Source: an uncultured Clostridia bacterium
Lineage (GTDB): Bacteria; Bacillota; Clostridia; Lachnospirales; Anaerotignaceae
Reading direction: 5' to 3'
DNA: 64,000 nucleotides
Assembly (NCBI GenBank): GCA_944377425.1
Contig: CALWEX010000085.1
Location: 1-64,000 of the forward strand
Within the stretch, counting starts at the first letter, position 1. The number at the start of each line of letters is the position of its first letter. Below are positions 25,356 to 34,944 of the stretch, piece by piece. Position numbers and translations under genes: made by a program. The notes beneath the pieces are model-generated. The model saw only the letters and a list, made by a program, of their open reading frames with translations. It was not told the DNA's origin and did not search any database.

Positions 25356-26031
25356 CGAAATATCCACCTCTTTCCACATCTCTTACGATATTTCCATGAT
25401 TAAGCATAACAACCCTTTTTTGCATTTCATCCACAATATCGCTGGCATGAGTAGCTACAACAACAGTTGTGCCTCTTTTGTTAATTTCATCAAGCAAATA
25501 CATAATATCCCAAGCTGTTTCAGGGTCAAGGTTACCTGTAGGCTCGTCCGCAATAAGTATAGGCGGGTTATTAACTATAGCCCTTGCAAGAGCTGTCCTT
25601 TGCTGCTCACCGCCTGAAAGCTCATTAGGATATGCTCTTGACTTGTTCTGAAGGCCTACAAGAGAAAGAACCGTAGGTACATTTCTTGCTATATGTCTTG
25701 AAGATGCCTCTGTAACACGCATTGCAAATGCCACGTTTTCATAAACTGTCTTTTTAGGCAGCAATCTAAAGTCCTGAAACACAATACCGAGGTTCCTTCT
25801 TAAGTATGGAATCTGGCTTCTGCTCATTTTAGTTGTGTTAATACCGTTAATTATAATTTCCCCGCTGGAAGGGTCCAGCTCTTTCATTAACATTTTAATA
25901 AGAGTTGATTTACCCGAGCCGCTGGAACCGATAATAAATACAAACTCGCCTTTTTCAATCTCAAGAGTTATATTTTTTACCGCTTGCGAGCCATTGGGAT
26001 AAACCTTTGACACGTTATTAATGGTAATCAT
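25345..26031 (-). CDS. ftsE: cell-division ATP-binding protein FtsE
   Basis: A 228-residue ABC ATPase. Walker A is GSSGSGKST, the signature LSGGEQQR, Walker B ILIADEPTGNLD and the switch VVVATHA. YPNGSQAVKNITLEIEKGEF near the start is typical of FtsE. With FtsX it couples division to wall hydrolysis at the septum rather than transporting a solute. It follows the PucR-type regulator gene by about 30 bases. Confidence 0.95.
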   Translation of the reverse strand: MITINNVSKVYPNGSQAVKNITLEIEKGEFVFIIGSSGSGKSTLIKMLMKELDPSSGEIIINGINTTKMSRSQIPYLRRNLGIVFQDFRLLPKKTVYENVAFAMRVTEASSRHIARNVPTVLSLVGLQNKSRAYPNELSGGEQQRTALARAIVNNPPILIADEPTGNLDPETAWDIMYLLDEINKRGTTVVVATHASDIVDEMQKRVVMLNHGNIVRDVERGGYFDEA

Positions 26032-26062
26032 TTAATACTCCCTTTCCTGTCTTACACAAAGC

Positions 26063-27154
26063 TTAATAAGACATTTTTTCCATAAAAAGCATATATCTGC
26101 TTACCATAAGCGTAATTTTGAATATAATGGCATCATCAAAATTCCTTAAATCAAGGCCTGTCATTTTCTGAAGCTTGTCAAGTCTGTAAACAAGTGTATT
26201 TCTATGGATATAGAGCTGTCTTGATGTTTCTGAAACATTAAGATTATTTTCAAAGAACTTGCCAACTGTAGTAAGTGTTTCCTCGTCAAAATCGTCTATA
26301 GTAAGGCCATGGAGCACTTCTCTAATAAACATTTTGCAAAGTGGAAGCGGAAGCTGATAAATAAGTCTGCCAATTCCCAGCTGCTCATAGTTAACAATAT
26401 TCTTTTCTGAATCAAATATACGACCTACCTCAAGAGCCATTTTAGCTTCTTTATATGAACGAGATACATCTTTAAGGTCGTTTACAGCAGTACCTATAGA
26501 AATAAATACTTTACTGCCTGTTTCAGCGCTTATGGTGTCGGAAATTGTTTTAGCTGTTTTCATTATTTCTTCAGTTACTTCTTTTTCACGAATTTCCTTA
26601 ACAAGTATTATACAATGCTCGTCAACAGCTGTCACAAAATCCTTTGTTTTAGCAGGGAAAATATTCCTTACCATTTCAACAATATTCATCTCTTTGTCAA
26701 TATTTGTTTCAATAAGGAAAACTATTCTTCTTACATTGTTTTCAATATGGAGCTTTTTGGCTCTGCTGTAAATATCTACTAAAAGCAGATTATCAAGAAG
26801 AAGGTTTTTGATAAAATTGTCTTTGTCGTATCTTTCCTTATACGCCACAAGGAGACTTTGAATTTGGAATGTGGTAATTTTGCCTATACGGTAGCTCTCC
26901 TCATCGTCGCCCTTTACCTGCACAACATACTCAGGCACACCGTTATCATATACCTTAAAGTACTGGTAGCCTGAAACCATCTGGCTTTCAGCAGCTGAAC
27001 CAACAAAATCATTTATTCCGTCCAGCTGTTCGCCTGCCATTTCTTCTTCTGTTGTGGCAATAACCTTCCCTTCTTTTTCAATAACGCTTAAATCCTTTCT
27101 TGTAATATTTTTGAGTCCGTCAATAGTGCTTTGTAAAATTTGATTTGAAATCAT
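26063..27154 (-). CDS. PucR/CdaR-type transcriptional regulator
   Basis: A 363-residue regulator. The N-terminal part (about 1-130) resembles the sugar-diacid recognition region of CdaR, the middle is a GGDEF-like fold without the catalytic motif, and the C-terminus is an HTH_30 domain (NLNVSETSRQLYIHRNTLVY, then RLDKLQKMTGLDLR). CdaR regulators control glucarate or glycerate use; no such genes are close except the UxaA-type pair about 6 kb away. Start at ATG 27154 behind GGGGTG. It precedes ftsE by 31 bases, so it may be co-transcribed with ftsEX. Confidence 0.85.
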   Translation of the reverse strand: MISNQILQSTIDGLKNITRKDLSVIEKEGKVIATTEEEMAGEQLDGINDFVGSAAESQMVSGYQYFKVYDNGVPEYVVQVKGDDEESYRIGKITTFQIQSLLVAYKERYDKDNFIKNLLLDNLLLVDIYSRAKKLHIENNVRRIVFLIETNIDKEMNIVEMVRNIFPAKTKDFVTAVDEHCIILVKEIREKEVTEEIMKTAKTISDTISAETGSKVFISIGTAVNDLKDVSRSYKEAKMALEVGRIFDSEKNIVNYEQLGIGRLIYQLPLPLCKMFIREVLHGLTIDDFDEETLTTVGKFFENNLNVSETSRQLYIHRNTLVYRLDKLQKMTGLDLRNFDDAIIFKITLMVSRYMLFMEKMSY

Positions 27155-27519
27155 AAATTTCACCCCGTCCTTATTTTTAGCATACACACACTTAATGGCA
27201 ATTCACACTTATACCATAGGCATACTGTTTAAGCCTACCTCTGTTTCTAACAAATCAGAAACATCTTTGTGAAAATTTAACAATTAATGTAAAACCACAT
27301 CCTAAAAAAATCACTTTAGCCAATTTAACCATATTTCCACACTGCTTTATAACATAATACCAAAAACTTTAAAAATAATCTATAAAAAAAAGACATTTTT
27401 TTCAGAAATTTTAAAATTAATATTTTTTTCTCTAAAAATCGACTTCTTTAATTGTTCAAATAGTATGTGACATCAATAAACACCGTCAATTTAACATATA
27501 AAAAAATTACCAATCACTT
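27155..27519. other. 365-base gap without a gene
   Basis: No convincing coding frame or RNA fold. On the minus strand two weak promoter candidates appear: TTGACG with an 18-base spacer to TACTAT (about 27490-27460), and an extended -10 TGGTATTAT (27362-27354) with no good -35. Sequence is very AT-rich. The PucR-type gene is the only gene they could serve. No clear terminator for the YitT gene was found. Confidence 0.4.
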
Positions 27520-28362
27520 TTAATGCTTTATTTCTTTAAACCCTTCACCCACTACTTCTTTAACATCTGTTACAATTACAAAAGCATTTGAGTCTATACC
27601 ACGTACAATGTCTTTAACAATAGATGTTTCTTTGTGGCCAAATACACAAAGCAATACATTTTTCTCTTTACCTGTATACATACCGCTTGCCTTAAAAGCT
27701 GTAACTCCGCGCTCTATATTATGCATAAGGCTTTCTGCTATGTCTTCGCTTTTTTCTGATATAATAACAGCTGCCTTAGAAAACGAAAGTCCGTCAAGCA
27801 CAACACCTGCTATTTTACCTGATATAAAAGCCGAAATAACAGCGTAAAGGGCTTTTTGAGCACCAAAAACAAAAAAGCCTACTAATATAATTACGGAATT
27901 AATAATAAATATGACAGCTGAAATAGATAAATACGGCTTTTTATTATGCACTATAGAAGCTAAAAGGTCTACTCCGCCTGTGCTTGACACACTTCTTAAA
28001 ACCAAGCCTGTCCCAAAACCGTCAAAAACAGCACCATAAACCAATATAAGCATAATGTCGCCTTTAAATTCTGGAAGTAAAGCAGCTATATTAAAAGCCA
28101 CAGAAAGGCCAATAGCACAAACAGCACTTTTTAATATATAGTTCCTGCCCATTATTTTAAAACCAACTATAAAAAGCGGTATATTTAAAATTATATTAGA
28201 AAGCCACACTGGTATTCCAACTGAACGGTTTATTATAATGCCTAAACCTGAAAAACCGCCTACAACTATGTTGTTTGGCTCAAAAAACACTATTACAGAT
28301 ACAGCTATTGAAAATATTCCTGCAACAAGCATAAAAAAATTATATTTTTTATTAGTGTTCAT
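27520..28362 (-). CDS. YitT family membrane protein (DUF161/DUF2179)
   Basis: A 280-residue protein with five to six transmembrane segments (about 1-190) and a cytoplasmic DUF2179 domain (about 200-280) typical of the YitT/YpjC/YqfU group. Conserved segments include FEPNNIVVGGFSGLGII and STGGVDLLA. Function is unproven for the family. Start at ATG 28362 behind AAAGGGG; a TTG nine bases earlier would add three residues. Confidence 0.85.
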   Translation of the reverse strand: MNTNKKYNFFMLVAGIFSIAVSVIVFFEPNNIVVGGFSGLGIIINRSVGIPVWLSNIILNIPLFIVGFKIMGRNYILKSAVCAIGLSVAFNIAALLPEFKGDIMLILVYGAVFDGFGTGLVLRSVSSTGGVDLLASIVHNKKPYLSISAVIFIINSVIILVGFFVFGAQKALYAVISAFISGKIAGVVLDGLSFSKAAVIISEKSEDIAESLMHNIERGVTAFKASGMYTGKEKNVLLCVFGHKETSIVKDIVRGIDSNAFVIVTDVKEVVGEGFKEIKH

Positions 28363-28395
28363 AAAACTCAACCCCTTTGAAAATAAAAAATAAAA

Positions 28396-28437
28396 GGGAC
28401 GCCGTTTGGTTTTTTATTAAAACCAATACAGCATCCC
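28396..28437 (-). terminator. terminator of the envelope polymer operon
   Basis: An imperfect 18-bp hairpin (GGGATGCTGTATTGGTTTT and its near-complement) with a five-base loop, ending in TTTTATTTTTTATTTT on the minus strand. It closes the MurJ-to-TagA run. Confidence 0.85.
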
Positions 28438-28443
28438 CCGATT

Positions 28444-29175
28444 TTATTTTACGTTTCTTTTAAGAATAATAAGAATAGCAAATTCAGGTAATTTCATCAT
28501 TCTTTTAAATCTTGAAGGCTGTTTTATAAGCCTGTAAAGCCATTCAAGGCCAAACTTTCTGTATATTTTAGGCGCTCTTTTAATATTTCCAGCCATTACA
28601 TCAAAGCTTCCGCCAACTCCAATGGCAGCTTTAGCACATGTAAACCTAAGATTATCATATATCCACTTTTCCTGTTTAGGTGAACCTAAACCTACCAACA
28701 GCAAATCTGGCGAGGCATTACGTATATCTGCTAAAATCTGGCTTTCGTCTTTAGGCGAAAAATAACCATTTCTGTAGCCTACAATTTTTAAGCCTTTATA
28801 CTTTGCCATCATTTTTTTAGCGGCTTCGGCAGCAACGCCAGGGCTTCCGCCAAAGAAATAAACAGTTTTATCTGTATCCTTCATTTTTTCAAAGAGTTTA
28901 AGACATAAATCGTAACCAGAAACACGCTCTTTAAGCTTATTTTTTGAGAACTTAGACGCCCATACAATGCCTACTCCGTCAGGAACTACTAAATCTGCGG
29001 CAAGGAGTATACCAAAAAGTGTTTTGTCTTTTTGGGCTTCCATTACTATCTCAGGATTTGGCGTACATATAATGTGTTCTCCACCGTCTTCAAAATAACC
29101 CATTATTTTTTTTACCGCACCATTCATTCCCGAAGTATCAAAAGGTACATTCATAATTTTTACTACATCATTCAT
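28444..29175 (-). CDS. WecG/TagA/CpsF family glycosyltransferase
   Basis: A 243-residue GT26 enzyme that adds ManNAc or a related sugar to an undecaprenyl-linked GlcNAc, an early step in wall teichoic acid or similar polymers. Family landmarks are VPFDTSGM near 12, CTPNPEIVM, the catalytic aspartate in VVPDGVGIVWASK and VGLGSPKQEKW near 155. Start at ATG 29175 suits the alignment; ATG 29199 overlaps the upstream stop and has no site. It ends the cluster and is the strongest hint that the operon makes a secondary wall polymer. Confidence 0.88.
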   Translation of the reverse strand: MNDVVKIMNVPFDTSGMNGAVKKIMGYFEDGGEHIICTPNPEIVMEAQKDKTLFGILLAADLVVPDGVGIVWASKFSKNKLKERVSGYDLCLKLFEKMKDTDKTVYFFGGSPGVAAEAAKKMMAKYKGLKIVGYRNGYFSPKDESQILADIRNASPDLLLVGLGSPKQEKWIYDNLRFTCAKAAIGVGGSFDVMAGNIKRAPKIYRKFGLEWLYRLIKQPSRFKRMMKLPEFAILIILKRNVK

Positions 29176-29195
29176 AAATACACCAACCCTGCCTT

Positions 29196-31427
29196 TCATC
29201 TATCAAGTAGTTTAAGAAGGTATCTAACATTATCCTCTGAACGCTTTTTCATCACATCTGATATTTCTTTTAAACTGTCACTGTACTGTTGTCTGTTGTT
29301 TATAAGTTCTTTTAGGCTGCTAAATGCTTTATCCATGTCATAATCTTTCATATCACCGCCGGATGGCATATTAAACAAATTCAGATAATACTCAATTTTA
29401 GGGTCATATATAAACCCTAGCATAGGTACAGCTCTGTTGGCAGCAAATATTAAAGTATGAAGTCTCATGCTAACAACTGCTTCCATTAAGCCTATAGTAC
29501 CCATAATCTCTTTTGGTGTACAGTTAACAGAAAGCATATATGATGGACATTTCATCATTCTTCTAACTTTTTCACTTACAGAAGCATCATAAGGCATCTG
29601 CATAGGTATAAAAACAATGTTTCTACCTAGCTCATTATATATTCTGTCACAAAAAGCTGCCATGTCTTTTAAAAATGGCTCAATGTCTTTCCAATTTCTC
29701 ACAGAAACACCTATTATAGGTTTATCAATAGGTACACCTGAGCTTAAAAAAGCCTTTTCAGCTTCCTCATTACTTACACTTTCCATTGAAAATACAGGGT
29801 CTGCCGTAACTAATGCATTTTTATTTTTAACGCCTATTTTTCTTAACTCTTCAAGGGAGTTTTCTTCTCTTAAAGTAATAAAATCAGCGCGGCTTACAAC
29901 CCTTTTAACAAGGTGTCTATTGCGTTCTTTTTCAACTGGTCCTATTCCGTTAGCATAAAGCATAACCTTTTTATGGAACATTTTAGCCATTTTAATAATA
30001 GAAAGATAATAGATTAAAGAACGTGTGCTTGTCCTATCTTGAAGCAGGCTTCCGCCACCGCTTATAAGCAAATCGCACTTTAAAATATCAAGAGCAACTT
30101 TAAATACATTATACCTATAAGTAACGTTTACGCCGTATTTTTCAGCAGTCTGCTCCGGTTTATTAGCAAGAACCGTTACTTCTATATTCCTTCCAGACTT
30201 CATTATATTGGAATATATAGAAATTAAAATAGCGTCATCTCCGGCATTACTGAAACCGTAATATCCACTCATAAGAACTTTGTATTTTCTTTGTTTCTTT
30301 TCGGCTAAAGCTGCTTTATAAGCATCTATGCAGTCGTTAGCCATTTTATTAACGGAATAATACTTAAATATAACTTCTCGTCCGTACTCTCCAAGGCGCT
30401 TTCTTTCATCATCGTCTATATCATTGAATGTATAAACAATATCCCTGTATAAGCTTTCCTCTGTAGACATTTCACAGCCACGGCAGCAGAAATTATTGTC
30501 AACTGCTCTTTCAAAGCTTTCTTTATTAAAAAGACCAATATACCCTTCGTTTCCTGCAAGTATAACAGGCTTTTCAGCGGCCATGGCCTCCAATGCAGCA
30601 CGGCTTACACCTACAAACACTTTACCGGAAGATACTATTTTATTAATATCTGTTCTTGCGCCTGTCATTATTATGCATTTTCTGCCTATTTTACGATTAA
30701 CTTCGTCAGAAAGGCTTTTAAGCTCATCAAATACATTGCCGCCGCCTGTTATTATTATTCTTAAATTAGGTATAGCCTTATCAAGCTTTTGGGCAATATT
30801 TATTATAAGCTTAGCAGCATAAGCTCTGTCCTCATCCATACGGCTTACATAAACCAGTCTGTTTTCGTTTTCACTTAAACCAAATTCCTTAATAATATCG
30901 GAACAATCCTGGTTAGGTGAAAACTTTTCAGTATCAATACCGTTTATTGTAACAAATATATTTTCGTCTTTTACGCCATAGTTATCAATAAGATATTTCT
31001 TAATATCATCGCTTACGGCTACAGTTTTCTGCCCCCAGTTTGTAAGGTACTTAAGTCCGCCATGAGTATCAAAAACCCAATGTGCTGTTGAAACAAAAGT
31101 AAAACGCATTTTCTTTTTCAAAAGTCCACACAAAAATCCTGGTATTCTAGCATGGGCATGGACAATATCTATTTTTTCCTTACGTATTATTTTTTTAAGC
31201 AGGAAATAAGACTTCAGCATCCTTGGCAGGCTTCTTTTATTCATAGGCACTTTATAGTGCTTTATTTTATTTAAAGCCAGCTCTTTTTCGTATACACCGC
31301 CGTTTGAAGCCACAACTACTCTGAAGCCAAGCCTTGTAAGCTCTTTGCTTAACTCTACAACATGTGTTTCGGCTCCGCCTATATCAAGTCCATTTAAAGC
31401 CATTAGTATTGAATAACGCTTTTTCAT
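29196..31427 (-). CDS. csaB: GT4 glycosyltransferase fused to CsaB-type polysaccharide pyruvyl transferase
   Basis: A 743-residue two-domain protein. Residues 1 to about 375 are a GT4 glycosyltransferase (DIGGAETHVVELS, HAHARIPGF, VSRAALEAMAAEKPVI). Residues about 382-743 are a CsaB-like pyruvyl transferase (LMSGYYGFSNAGDDAIL, LLISGGGSLLQD, ANGIGPV, SMRLHTLIFAA). CsaB adds ketal pyruvate to secondary cell-wall polymer so that S-layer homology domains can bind. The fusion places transfer of the sugar and its pyruvylation in one chain. No SLH-domain protein is in the window, so the S-layer link is inferred from the family. Confidence 0.9.
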   Translation of the reverse strand: MKKRYSILMALNGLDIGGAETHVVELSKELTRLGFRVVVASNGGVYEKELALNKIKHYKVPMNKRSLPRMLKSYFLLKKIIRKEKIDIVHAHARIPGFLCGLLKKKMRFTFVSTAHWVFDTHGGLKYLTNWGQKTVAVSDDIKKYLIDNYGVKDENIFVTINGIDTEKFSPNQDCSDIIKEFGLSENENRLVYVSRMDEDRAYAAKLIINIAQKLDKAIPNLRIIITGGGNVFDELKSLSDEVNRKIGRKCIIMTGARTDINKIVSSGKVFVGVSRAALEAMAAEKPVILAGNEGYIGLFNKESFERAVDNNFCCRGCEMSTEESLYRDIVYTFNDIDDDERKRLGEYGREVIFKYYSVNKMANDCIDAYKAALAEKKQRKYKVLMSGYYGFSNAGDDAILISIYSNIMKSGRNIEVTVLANKPEQTAEKYGVNVTYRYNVFKVALDILKCDLLISGGGSLLQDRTSTRSLIYYLSIIKMAKMFHKKVMLYANGIGPVEKERNRHLVKRVVSRADFITLREENSLEELRKIGVKNKNALVTADPVFSMESVSNEEAEKAFLSSGVPIDKPIIGVSVRNWKDIEPFLKDMAAFCDRIYNELGRNIVFIPMQMPYDASVSEKVRRMMKCPSYMLSVNCTPKEIMGTIGLMEAVVSMRLHTLIFAANRAVPMLGFIYDPKIEYYLNLFNMPSGGDMKDYDMDKAFSSLKELINNRQQYSDSLKEISDVMKKRSEDNVRYLLKLLDR

Positions 31428-31440
31428 TTTTCAGCTCACC

Positions 31441-31932
31441 TTACTTTTGAATAGAGTTTATATAACCGTCACATTCAAAATACTTAGTCATAAATTTCTT
31501 TTGAGTACCCATAAGAAGCTCATAAGTTCTGTTTACATAGCAGCCAGAGCTGTTTTCTACAGCCTCAGCCTCTACAGTTAAAATAATATTAATTCGGTTT
31601 TCAACATTACCTTTTACAATGCTTCCGTCATTCATAATTACATAATCTGTAGCTGGTTCGCTTTCAACATTTGTAATTGTACCAATAGCATTGCCGCTTG
31701 TTTTGTCAAAAAGTGTATCTCCTATTTCAATATTATTAAGGGCATAATCACGAACCTTTTCAACCTTAACAGTATAAGTAATAGGCTGCATAGCTACATT
31801 GTTGCTTGTTTTATCCATAAACTTGAACTTATAAACAGCGCCTGCTATAAGTACAATAACAATTATAATCACACAAAAATCAATTATGTTTATTTTACCA
31901 AAAAGCTTTCCTTTTTTGTCTAAAAATTTCAT
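31441..31932 (-). CDS. DUF4330 domain protein (first copy)
   Basis: A 163-residue protein with the pattern MKFLDKKGKLFGKINIID, one membrane segment (about 19-39) and an extracellular beta-rich domain. The same layout marks the DUF4330 family, whose function is unknown to me. It is a paralogue of the next gene upstream and sits among polymer genes, so a role in export or assembly is a guess. Confidence 0.8.
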   Translation of the reverse strand: MKFLDKKGKLFGKINIIDFCVIIIVIVLIAGAVYKFKFMDKTSNNVAMQPITYTVKVEKVRDYALNNIEIGDTLFDKTSGNAIGTITNVESEPATDYVIMNDGSIVKGNVENRINIILTVEAEAVENSSGCYVNRTYELLMGTQKKFMTKYFECDGYINSIQK

Positions 31933-31944
31933 TTCCGGGCCTCC

Positions 31945-32409
31945 TTATCTCTCAATATCCAGAATATAACCTTTGCCTGAATAGCCGTTGCCCTTTGCGG
32001 ATACTTCAAGACCTACTTTTACAGTATAATAACCATTAACTTTAAGGTCGGAATTACTCTCTGTTACATTTGCCTCAACAGTTATTATTTCTCGTTCCTT
32101 ACCCGGCATAACAGACTCTTTATATGTTCCTGTTGACTTGTCTTCAACAAGTTTTTTGTAAGGCTCAGACTTAACTTCCACAACCTTGCCCATATAATAG
32201 TTCTTTACATTATCTGTTATTTCATCACCTACATGTATTAACTCAGAAAAGCCCTCATAGTTATCTATAAACTCAAATGTATACCTTATAGTTTTTGTTT
32301 CCATTACTTTTTCTCTGTTAAAATACTTGTAGCCTACAAATCCAACAGCACAAATTACAACTATAATTACTATATCAAATAAATTTATTCCACGTCTTTT
32401 TCGTTCCAC
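31945..32409 (-). CDS. DUF4330-like membrane protein (second copy)
   Basis: A 154-residue single-pass protein: basic MERKRRGINLFD, hydrophobic 13-27, then an external domain with TIRYTFEFI, IHVGDEITDNVKNYYMG and VEVKSEP that parallels the first copy (IGDTLFDKTSGNAIG, VESEPA). Tandem duplication followed by divergence is likely. It ends 13 bases before the other copy. Confidence 0.7.
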   Translation of the reverse strand: MERKRRGINLFDIVIIVVICAVGFVGYKYFNREKVMETKTIRYTFEFIDNYEGFSELIHVGDEITDNVKNYYMGKVVEVKSEPYKKLVEDKSTGTYKESVMPGKEREIITVEANVTESNSDLKVNGYYTVKVGLEVSAKGNGYSGKGYILDIER

Positions 32410-32410
32410 A

Positions 32411-33529
32411 TTATTTACCCCCTTCTAAAACTTTCTCATATTCTTTTTCTATATTACGCGCGTAAATCTGCGCTGTAAATTTTTCGTTAAAAATCTCTTT
32501 AGCTCGTTTGCTCATACTGTTATATGTGTTTGTATCTTCATAAAGCTCACGTATAAGCAGTGCCAGTTTTGTAGAGTTTTTAAGCGGGAATATAAAGCCG
32601 TTTTCTCCATCTGTTATAACACCAGGGTTTCCACCAAAATCACTTACAACAGCCGGTATACCAAGGCTCATACCCTCAAGAAGCGAAAGGCTAGTTGCCT
32701 CTGTACCATATGACGCGTTTACCTGAACATCCATAACAGAAAGAAGTCCCTGAACGTCATTTACAAAACCAGCCATAATTACTGTATCTTCTAAATTTTT
32801 AGCTTTAATTGTGTTTTTAAGCTCCTCTTCACAGCTTCCCGTTCCAGCTATAATAACTTTAACTGGTATGCCTTTATCTTTAAGCATTTCGGCAGCTTCC
32901 ACAACATAAATATGACCTTTATACGGCTCAAGACGTGCCAATATACCTACAACAAAATCATTTTGAGATATTGAGTAAAGAGCACGTATTTCTTGTTTTT
33001 TATCCTCTGAAACCTCACTAAGAGGCTCAACACCGTTAAGTATAACATCTATTCTATCTGGGTTAATTCCGCCGTCAGTAAGGTTTTCTTTTGCGGCTTC
33101 TGCAACAGCTATTATTCTGTCAGAGAAAAACTCATTTGCAAACTTATTAGCTTTATGGCCTAAACCCTTCTTTATTCTTTCACTAACTGGAAAAACAGAA
33201 TGTCTTGTATATATAATCTTTACCCCGCACATTTTAGCCGCTATCCTGCCGCTCATTGTACCATGGGTATGAACAATATCAGGTTTAAGGCGTTTTATTA
33301 TTCTCTTTAAGTTTTTAACAGCCTTTAAATCAAAAGACTTATCCGTAATGCCATCAACTTCTATAACATCAGTTTTAAGCTTTTCTATTTCTGGCTTTAA
33401 AAGAGAGCCTCTTGGCACTATAACTTTAACTGAAAACTTTTTTCTGTCGTAATATTTAAGAAAATTAAGCACACACTTTCCTGCGCCACCTATGTTGCTG
33501 TCGCTTATAATATTAAGTACCTTAATCAA
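32411..33529 (-). CDS. GT4 glycosyltransferase
   Basis: A 372-residue retaining glycosyltransferase of the GT-B fold. Segments of note are NIGGAGKCVLNFLKYY at the start, DIVHTHGTMSGRIAA, the donor-binding ILARLEPYKGHIYVVEAA near 195 and SLLEGMSLGIPAVVSDFGG with the catalytic glutamate. It is cytoplasmic and probably extends a lipid-linked polymer. Donor and acceptor cannot be deduced. It follows the O-antigen-ligase-like gene by 2 bases. Confidence 0.9.
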   Translation of the reverse strand: MIKVLNIISDSNIGGAGKCVLNFLKYYDRKKFSVKVIVPRGSLLKPEIEKLKTDVIEVDGITDKSFDLKAVKNLKRIIKRLKPDIVHTHGTMSGRIAAKMCGVKIIYTRHSVFPVSERIKKGLGHKANKFANEFFSDRIIAVAEAAKENLTDGGINPDRIDVILNGVEPLSEVSEDKKQEIRALYSISQNDFVVGILARLEPYKGHIYVVEAAEMLKDKGIPVKVIIAGTGSCEEELKNTIKAKNLEDTVIMAGFVNDVQGLLSVMDVQVNASYGTEATSLSLLEGMSLGIPAVVSDFGGNPGVITDGENGFIFPLKNSTKLALLIRELYEDTNTYNSMSKRAKEIFNEKFTAQIYARNIEKEYEKVLEGGK

Positions 33530-33531
33530 AA

Positions 33532-34944
33532 TTACTCCTCCTTAAGTGAAGCATAGCTTGTAGCAACTGCTCCTAAAGCCACATATATCCAGAAGAAAAT
33601 CATTACTCTATAATTATAGAATGTGTAGTCAAATAAACTCTGTACCAAAAATCCGGATAATGATGACATAAAGCCTATTGTAAAAAGTTTAGTTGCTTTA
33701 TCCTTTGTATCAAGATAAGAACGGAAAAGAAGTTTGTAAAACTGGTAAATAACAGCCAAAAGCAGAATTATACCAGTAATACCTGTATCACACATTACCT
33801 GAAGGAATGTGTTATGCGCATGCGGCGCACTTATACCGTTATATCCATAATATGGATATACTTTGTTAAAAGCGCTCTGACCTGGACCAACACCTGAAAG
33901 CCAATAATCATTAAGCATGTGTATAGTTCCCATATAAATATAAAACCTGTATGAAGTCGAGCTGTCTTCCATATTACCTATGCTCATAAATCTGTTTACT
34001 ATTGTATCTGGAAGTACAAAAGGCATTAATAAAAGAGCAACTACGCCAAGAAGTATAAATCTTCTGTCTAAAAGCACAAGGAAAACTCCTGCGGCAACTA
34101 TAATACCTATATAACATCCTCTTGAGTAAGTAAGTATAAGGCATACCATCATAACTGCAGTTGCTAAAAAATAAAATATACGCATTAAGTTGTTCTTTGT
34201 AACAAAAAAGCATGCAACAGCAGTTGGTATAACAAGCAGGAAATACTCTCCCAATACGTTAGGATTATCCAATGTTGAGTAAACCCTGAACTGTATTGAC
34301 TCAAACATATCAGTATCTACCCAAACACCACCAAACTTGCTTTGGTTAAGATACTGGTAAAAGCCGTAAAAAGAAACAAGAACACCTATAATTACTATAA
34401 ATAACAGCATTGACCTAAACTGTATTTTTTTTCTGATACAGTTTGTTACAACAGCGTAAAACATTATAAACAATACAGTTAATAAACCGCCAAAAAGACT
34501 GCCTTTAACATCTACTGATATAAAAATAGATATAAAATACACTGCCGCAAAGGCATATACATATTTATTAATCGGAAAATACCTAAGTTTAACCTTTGGA
34601 TTGCACAAGAGCCTTAACGCAAGGGACCCAAAACCAGCCAAAGCAAAAAGTATAATTACCATTGTAGGTGCAACAGGCGCAAGAACAACGGCAAACGTGG
34701 CCCATAGGAACACCATTTTAAATATACTGCCTTCAAAAAGCTTTGTTATTTTAAGGGTGTCAAAAATTTTCCACAAAACACCTCTTACAAGTCTGTATAA
34801 CTTAAAAAATATGCTTCCTCTTGATTCCGAAATATTCTCATTAGGTGTTAAGAAAATTCTCCCTAAGGCACTATTTTCAACCATAGATAACAAATAATTA
34901 CCTATCTTTGATAAAAAACTATATATAATACTGCTTTCTATCAA
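33532..34944 (-). CDS. O-antigen ligase-like membrane protein
   Basis: A 470-residue protein with about eleven transmembrane segments and the Wzy_C/O-antigen-ligase signature near the large extracellular loop (GVGPGQSAFNKVYP, then APHAHNTFLQVMCDTGI). In Gram-positive bacteria such proteins polymerise or transfer lipid-linked polysaccharides outside the membrane. It overlaps murJ by 4 bases, and the next gene is a GT4, consistent with one polymer pathway. Confidence 0.88.
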   Translation of the reverse strand: MIESSIIYSFLSKIGNYLLSMVENSALGRIFLTPNENISESRGSIFFKLYRLVRGVLWKIFDTLKITKLFEGSIFKMVFLWATFAVVLAPVAPTMVIILFALAGFGSLALRLLCNPKVKLRYFPINKYVYAFAAVYFISIFISVDVKGSLFGGLLTVLFIMFYAVVTNCIRKKIQFRSMLLFIVIIGVLVSFYGFYQYLNQSKFGGVWVDTDMFESIQFRVYSTLDNPNVLGEYFLLVIPTAVACFFVTKNNLMRIFYFLATAVMMVCLILTYSRGCYIGIIVAAGVFLVLLDRRFILLGVVALLLMPFVLPDTIVNRFMSIGNMEDSSTSYRFYIYMGTIHMLNDYWLSGVGPGQSAFNKVYPYYGYNGISAPHAHNTFLQVMCDTGITGIILLLAVIYQFYKLLFRSYLDTKDKATKLFTIGFMSSLSGFLVQSLFDYTFYNYRVMIFFWIYVALGAVATSYASLKEE

